From: Crocosphaera sp.
Lineage (GTDB): Bacteria; Cyanobacteriota; Cyanobacteriia; Cyanobacteriales; Microcystaceae
Reading direction: 5' to 3'
Assembly: GCA_030065205.1 (NCBI GenBank)
Contig: JASJDN010000001.1
Coordinates: forward strand, 1-64,000
Length of the DNA stretch: 64,000 bases
Below, one piece after another: positions 61,722 through 64,000 of this stretch (position 1 is the first letter of the stretch; each line of letters starts with the position of its first letter). Both the position numbers and the translations under genes were made by a program. Below the pieces are notes generated by a model. It was not told where the DNA came from, did no database searches, and saw only the letters and a program-made list of their open reading frames with translations.

Positions 61722-62741
61722 TTAGCCTTTCAGAAGCTGGTCAAACAGAGATTTGGCATTGTTATTGAAGTAAGGTGAGAACATTTCTTGTGAATTGCGA
61801 CTACGTCGATAGCTATTGCAACCATTGACGTAGTTCTTAGTACCAAACTTGAGAATCCAAGGACCGCCAGAAGATCCACCAGTTAAATCGCTACCTACCC
61901 CAACTGGTTTGGGTGAGCAGTTAACACTGCCATTGTAAGCATAGGAAGAACAATTTTCGATCAAGCGTCGACCATTAAACGGAGATCCTGCTGGATAACC
62001 AAACTGACACCAATGTTGGTAACGACTCCAGTTCCAGGCAAATCCTAACCAACCCACCACTTGAGATATTTTACGATTGTTTCTGGGATAGAGGATAGCA
62101 CCTCCCATATCTTGGCACAAACCATTGGGAATGCCATTTCTGTACCAAGCAGTACGCACAAACAGTTGTTTGGCTTTCCATTGACCATAAGGGGCAGCCC
62201 CATCCTTATAGGCCGGGACAAACACCACATTAGTCGCCCAACCACTAGAGCTATTGTTCCCTGCGTGTAAACAGTGTCCGGCTGTCCAGATCGCATTCCC
62301 ACCAATGGAAGAGGCGGAACAAACATAGGAACGTCCACCACGTTTGAAGAATAGCTTACCAACGCAGCGATAGGGATAGACACGGTAATCGTCAAAGACC
62401 TCAAAACGGGTGAAAGGACCGGGATAGTTATAACCGCCACTGGTAGCCTGGGTGTCGATGTCTGCGTCTTCTAACTCAGGTTCACAACCTTCAACGATCA
62501 TACCTCCTCCCTCAACGGATACCCCCTGACTTGCAGCCTCCATCTGAGCTTTCAGAGCATCTTCATCGATTTCAATGATGTTACAGGGTTCGGCTTCCTC
62601 CATCTCTTCCATTGTCCACAGTTCTTCTCCTTCCGTCTGCAGTTGTAGGGTAGCCACAGGAGAAGAAGAATTTCCTCCCAAGTCTCTTGTATCTTCAGGT
62701 ACAGGAGAAGAGCCAGGGTTGCCACTGATAGTTTCGGACAT
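61722..62741 (-). CDS. Trypsin-like serine protease with long acidic N-terminus
   Basis: A 339-residue protein. The S1 chymotrypsin-type domain occupies about 105-335, with the catalytic triad His156 (T-A-G-H-C), Asp211 (C-Q-D-M) and Ser291 (G-S-S-G-G-P). Several Cys suggest disulfides. The first 100 residues are acidic, without a Sec signal, and carry the W-T-M-E-E-M-E-E-A-E-P-C motif also found in the small neighbouring peptide. In secreted bacterial relatives a similar W-T-x-x-x-M-x-x-A-x-P stretch lies in the propeptide (from memory). ATG 62741 with GGAGGG seven bases before it is chosen; a TTG 15 bases earlier is not. A hairpin (61691-61712) lies between this gene and the peptide gene. 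Confidence 0.85.
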   Translation of the reverse strand: MSETISGNPGSSPVPEDTRDLGGNSSSPVATLQLQTEGEELWTMEEMEEAEPCNIIEIDEDALKAQMEAASQGVSVEGGGMIVEGCEPELEDADIDTQATSGGYNYPGPFTRFEVFDDYRVYPYRCVGKLFFKRGGRSYVCSASSIGGNAIWTAGHCLHAGNNSSSGWATNVVFVPAYKDGAAPYGQWKAKQLFVRTAWYRNGIPNGLCQDMGGAILYPRNNRKISQVVGWLGFAWNWSRYQHWCQFGYPAGSPFNGRRLIENCSSYAYNGSVNCSPKPVGVGSDLTGGSSGGPWILKFGTKNYVNGCNSYRRSRNSQEMFSPYFNNNAKSLFDQLLKG

Positions 62742-62937
62742 AACTTTGCCCTCCAATGATATTAATTTTTTCTTGATTTAATTAGCGTTTTTAGTCTCTG
62801 CCTAATACTGTAACATTTCTATCTCAAGCTTGGCATTTTTATGGATTACACTTAATAATTTGTAATTGATTAAGGCAAAACGTTTCATAAGAGTTGATTC
62901 TATCCTGACCATTCATTGCAGGAAAAGGACATTATCA

Positions 62938-64000
62938 TTATTCCCACAACCGTCTCCGAGAAGCCCCTTTTAATCTTTGATGAGCATCTTTTAATAACTT
63001 AGGAATCTCTAATTTTTCGGGACAACGAGGTAAACAGTCACCACAGTCTGTACAACGGTGTCCCTTATTTCCTGGAAACCAATGTCCCGCATTTTCTAAC
63101 ATTCCATACCGATATTGGCCATAAGCTTTCATATCATAGCCAACCGCTAAATTTCTTAAACGCAAAATCTCAGGAATATTAATAGATTCTGGACAAGGTA
63201 GACATTGATAACATTGACTACATTTCTCTGTCTTTAAAACGGCGTTTAAATGCTCTTCTAATTGATGAAATTTCTTGCTTTCTTCGGGGGTTAACGGCTC
63301 ATTTTGCTCAAAAAGTGATAGAATTGAATCGAATTCTTGAGGATGAGATATACCTGTGCTTAAGGTGGTAATACGGCGATCGCTCAATAAAAAGCGATAA
63401 GTCAACGCCAAAGGAGAAAACGGCGCACATAAGTCTTGAAGTAAAGCAGAAGGGGTGTAGAGTAGACCGCCTTTATCCCCAGGAGAAATGATAAAAATTC
63501 CCATATCTTTTTGAGCAGCTAAAGCGATCGCGGGTTCGTTACGTTGAAAAAAATAGTAATAATGAAGGTTAACAAATTCAAATAAATCGCTTTCTATGGC
63601 TGCTAAAATAAGCTCTAAGCTGCCGTGAGTGGAAAAACCGAGGTGGTGTATCTTTCCCTCGTTTAACGCCCGTTGTAAGGGAAGAAAACAGCCATTAGGG
63701 TCTGTAATCCATTGTAGATGTTCCCAGGTGTTGATGCCATGAATAGCAACACAATCAATATAATCTAATTGTAACCGTTGCAAAGCATCATCAATCCATT
63801 GACTCATTTCCTCAGCATCCGAGGTGGGAGTGAGTTTAGTGGTAATATAAAGTTTTTCTCGAGAAACTAACGTTTGTTGCTGTAAAAAATTGCCTAAAAA
63901 TTGTTCACTTTTGCCATATCCTCTAGCCGTTTCGAGATGATTGATACCCAGAGAAATAGCCGTTTCTAAAGTCTCATAAAATATTGACTCTGAGGCAAGA
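62938..64000 (-). CDS. Aldo/keto reductase with two C-terminal iron-sulfur motifs (partial)
   Basis: The 5' end lies beyond the window; the frame stays open to position 64000. The visible 354 codons form the AKR barrel (with a catalytic-type E-T-A-R-G-Y-G-K-S-E segment, in which the usual Asp is Glu) and a C-terminal extension. Two ferredoxin-like motifs close it: C-S-Q-C-Y-Q-C-x-x-C-P near residue 259 from the end and C-T-D-C-G-D-C-x-x-x-C-P. This combination fits the COG1453-type reductases. An internal ATG at 63807 is unlikely to be the start, because the signature lies upstream of it. Confidence 0.85.
   Translation of the reverse strand, partial: LASESIFYETLETAISLGINHLETARGYGKSEQFLGNFLQQQTLVSREKLYITTKLTPTSDAEEMSQWIDDALQRLQLDYIDCVAIHGINTWEHLQWITDPNGCFLPLQRALNEGKIHHLGFSTHGSLELILAAIESDLFEFVNLHYYYFFQRNEPAIALAAQKDMGIFIISPGDKGGLLYTPSALLQDLCAPFSPLALTYRFLLSDRRITTLSTGISHPQEFDSILSLFEQNEPLTPEESKKFHQLEEHLNAVLKTEKCSQCYQCLPCPESINIPEILRLRNLAVGYDMKAYGQYRYGMLENAGHWFPGNKGHRCTDCGDCLPRCPEKLEIPKLLKDAHQRLKGASRRRLWE

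Overview
The window is chromosomal DNA of a unicellular cyanobacterium, most likely of the Crocosphaera/Cyanothece type (genus is inference). It carries photosystem II genes (psbE-F-L-J with rubA and ycf48), the flv4-2 flavodiiron operon, a CpcS-type bilin lyase, a PAM68 assembly factor and a ferredoxin-dependent divinyl reductase. The octamer GCGATCGC (HIP1, a cyanobacterial signature) recurs throughout. Base composition is AT-rich, intergenic repeats are plentiful, and no tRNA or rRNA was seen.

Layout. 0.2-8.9 kb: a ClC-type channel with CBS and Usp domains, a small unknown gene, flv4 / PsiE-like membrane protein / flv2, and a LivH-type permease. 8.9-14.6 kb: a pentapeptide-repeat membrane protein, a GPH sugar symporter, rsmA, a recombinase-like fragment, a HEAT-repeat protein and cpcS. 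15-24.4 kb: a CSP41-like protein, a repeat-rich gap, a degenerate flavoprotein disulfide reductase, a glycogen debranching enzyme, DUF2949 and DUF192 proteins, an lptC/response-regulator pair and hemF. 24.8-36.7 kb: a very large CBS/GAF/PAS hybrid histidine kinase, an M16 peptidase, a beta-lactamase-fold candidate, dprA, a DUF389 protein, an HAD protein and an Alr0857-like protein. 37-46 kb: an RHH-like protein, PAM68, DUF1499, a MidA-type methyltransferase, CIRCE-controlled groEL, a predicted glutamine riboswitch ahead of a 74-residue membrane protein, a cupin, and a GST with an unusual tail. 46-55 kb: a DUF362 protein ending in a transposon remnant, paired TolB-like lipoproteins, a zinc metallopeptidase, the divinyl reductase, and rubA-ycf48-psbEFLJ. 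55-64 kb: a Usp protein, a secreted protein, a DUF482 acyltransferase, a RibD-like reductase, trpB, rnc, a dienelactone hydrolase, a trypsin-like protease next to a 49-residue peptide gene, and an Fe-S aldo/keto reductase cut by the window end.

The observations most worth a second look are these: a 49-residue peptide that shares a 12-residue motif with the propeptide-like N-terminus of the neighbouring trypsin-like protease; a glnA-type glutamine riboswitch ahead of a tiny membrane protein of unknown role; a repeat family whose end supplies the stop codon of the neighbouring gene at two loci; and a tandem duplication in which one copy holds a 126-bp insertion, giving matched empty and filled sites 130 bp apart. 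Several proteins also carry changed key residues: a ClC with Arg at the gating-Glu position, a response regulator without its phospho-Asp, a disulfide reductase without the redox cysteines, and a bilin-GAF-like domain with Cys-Tyr in place of Cys-His.
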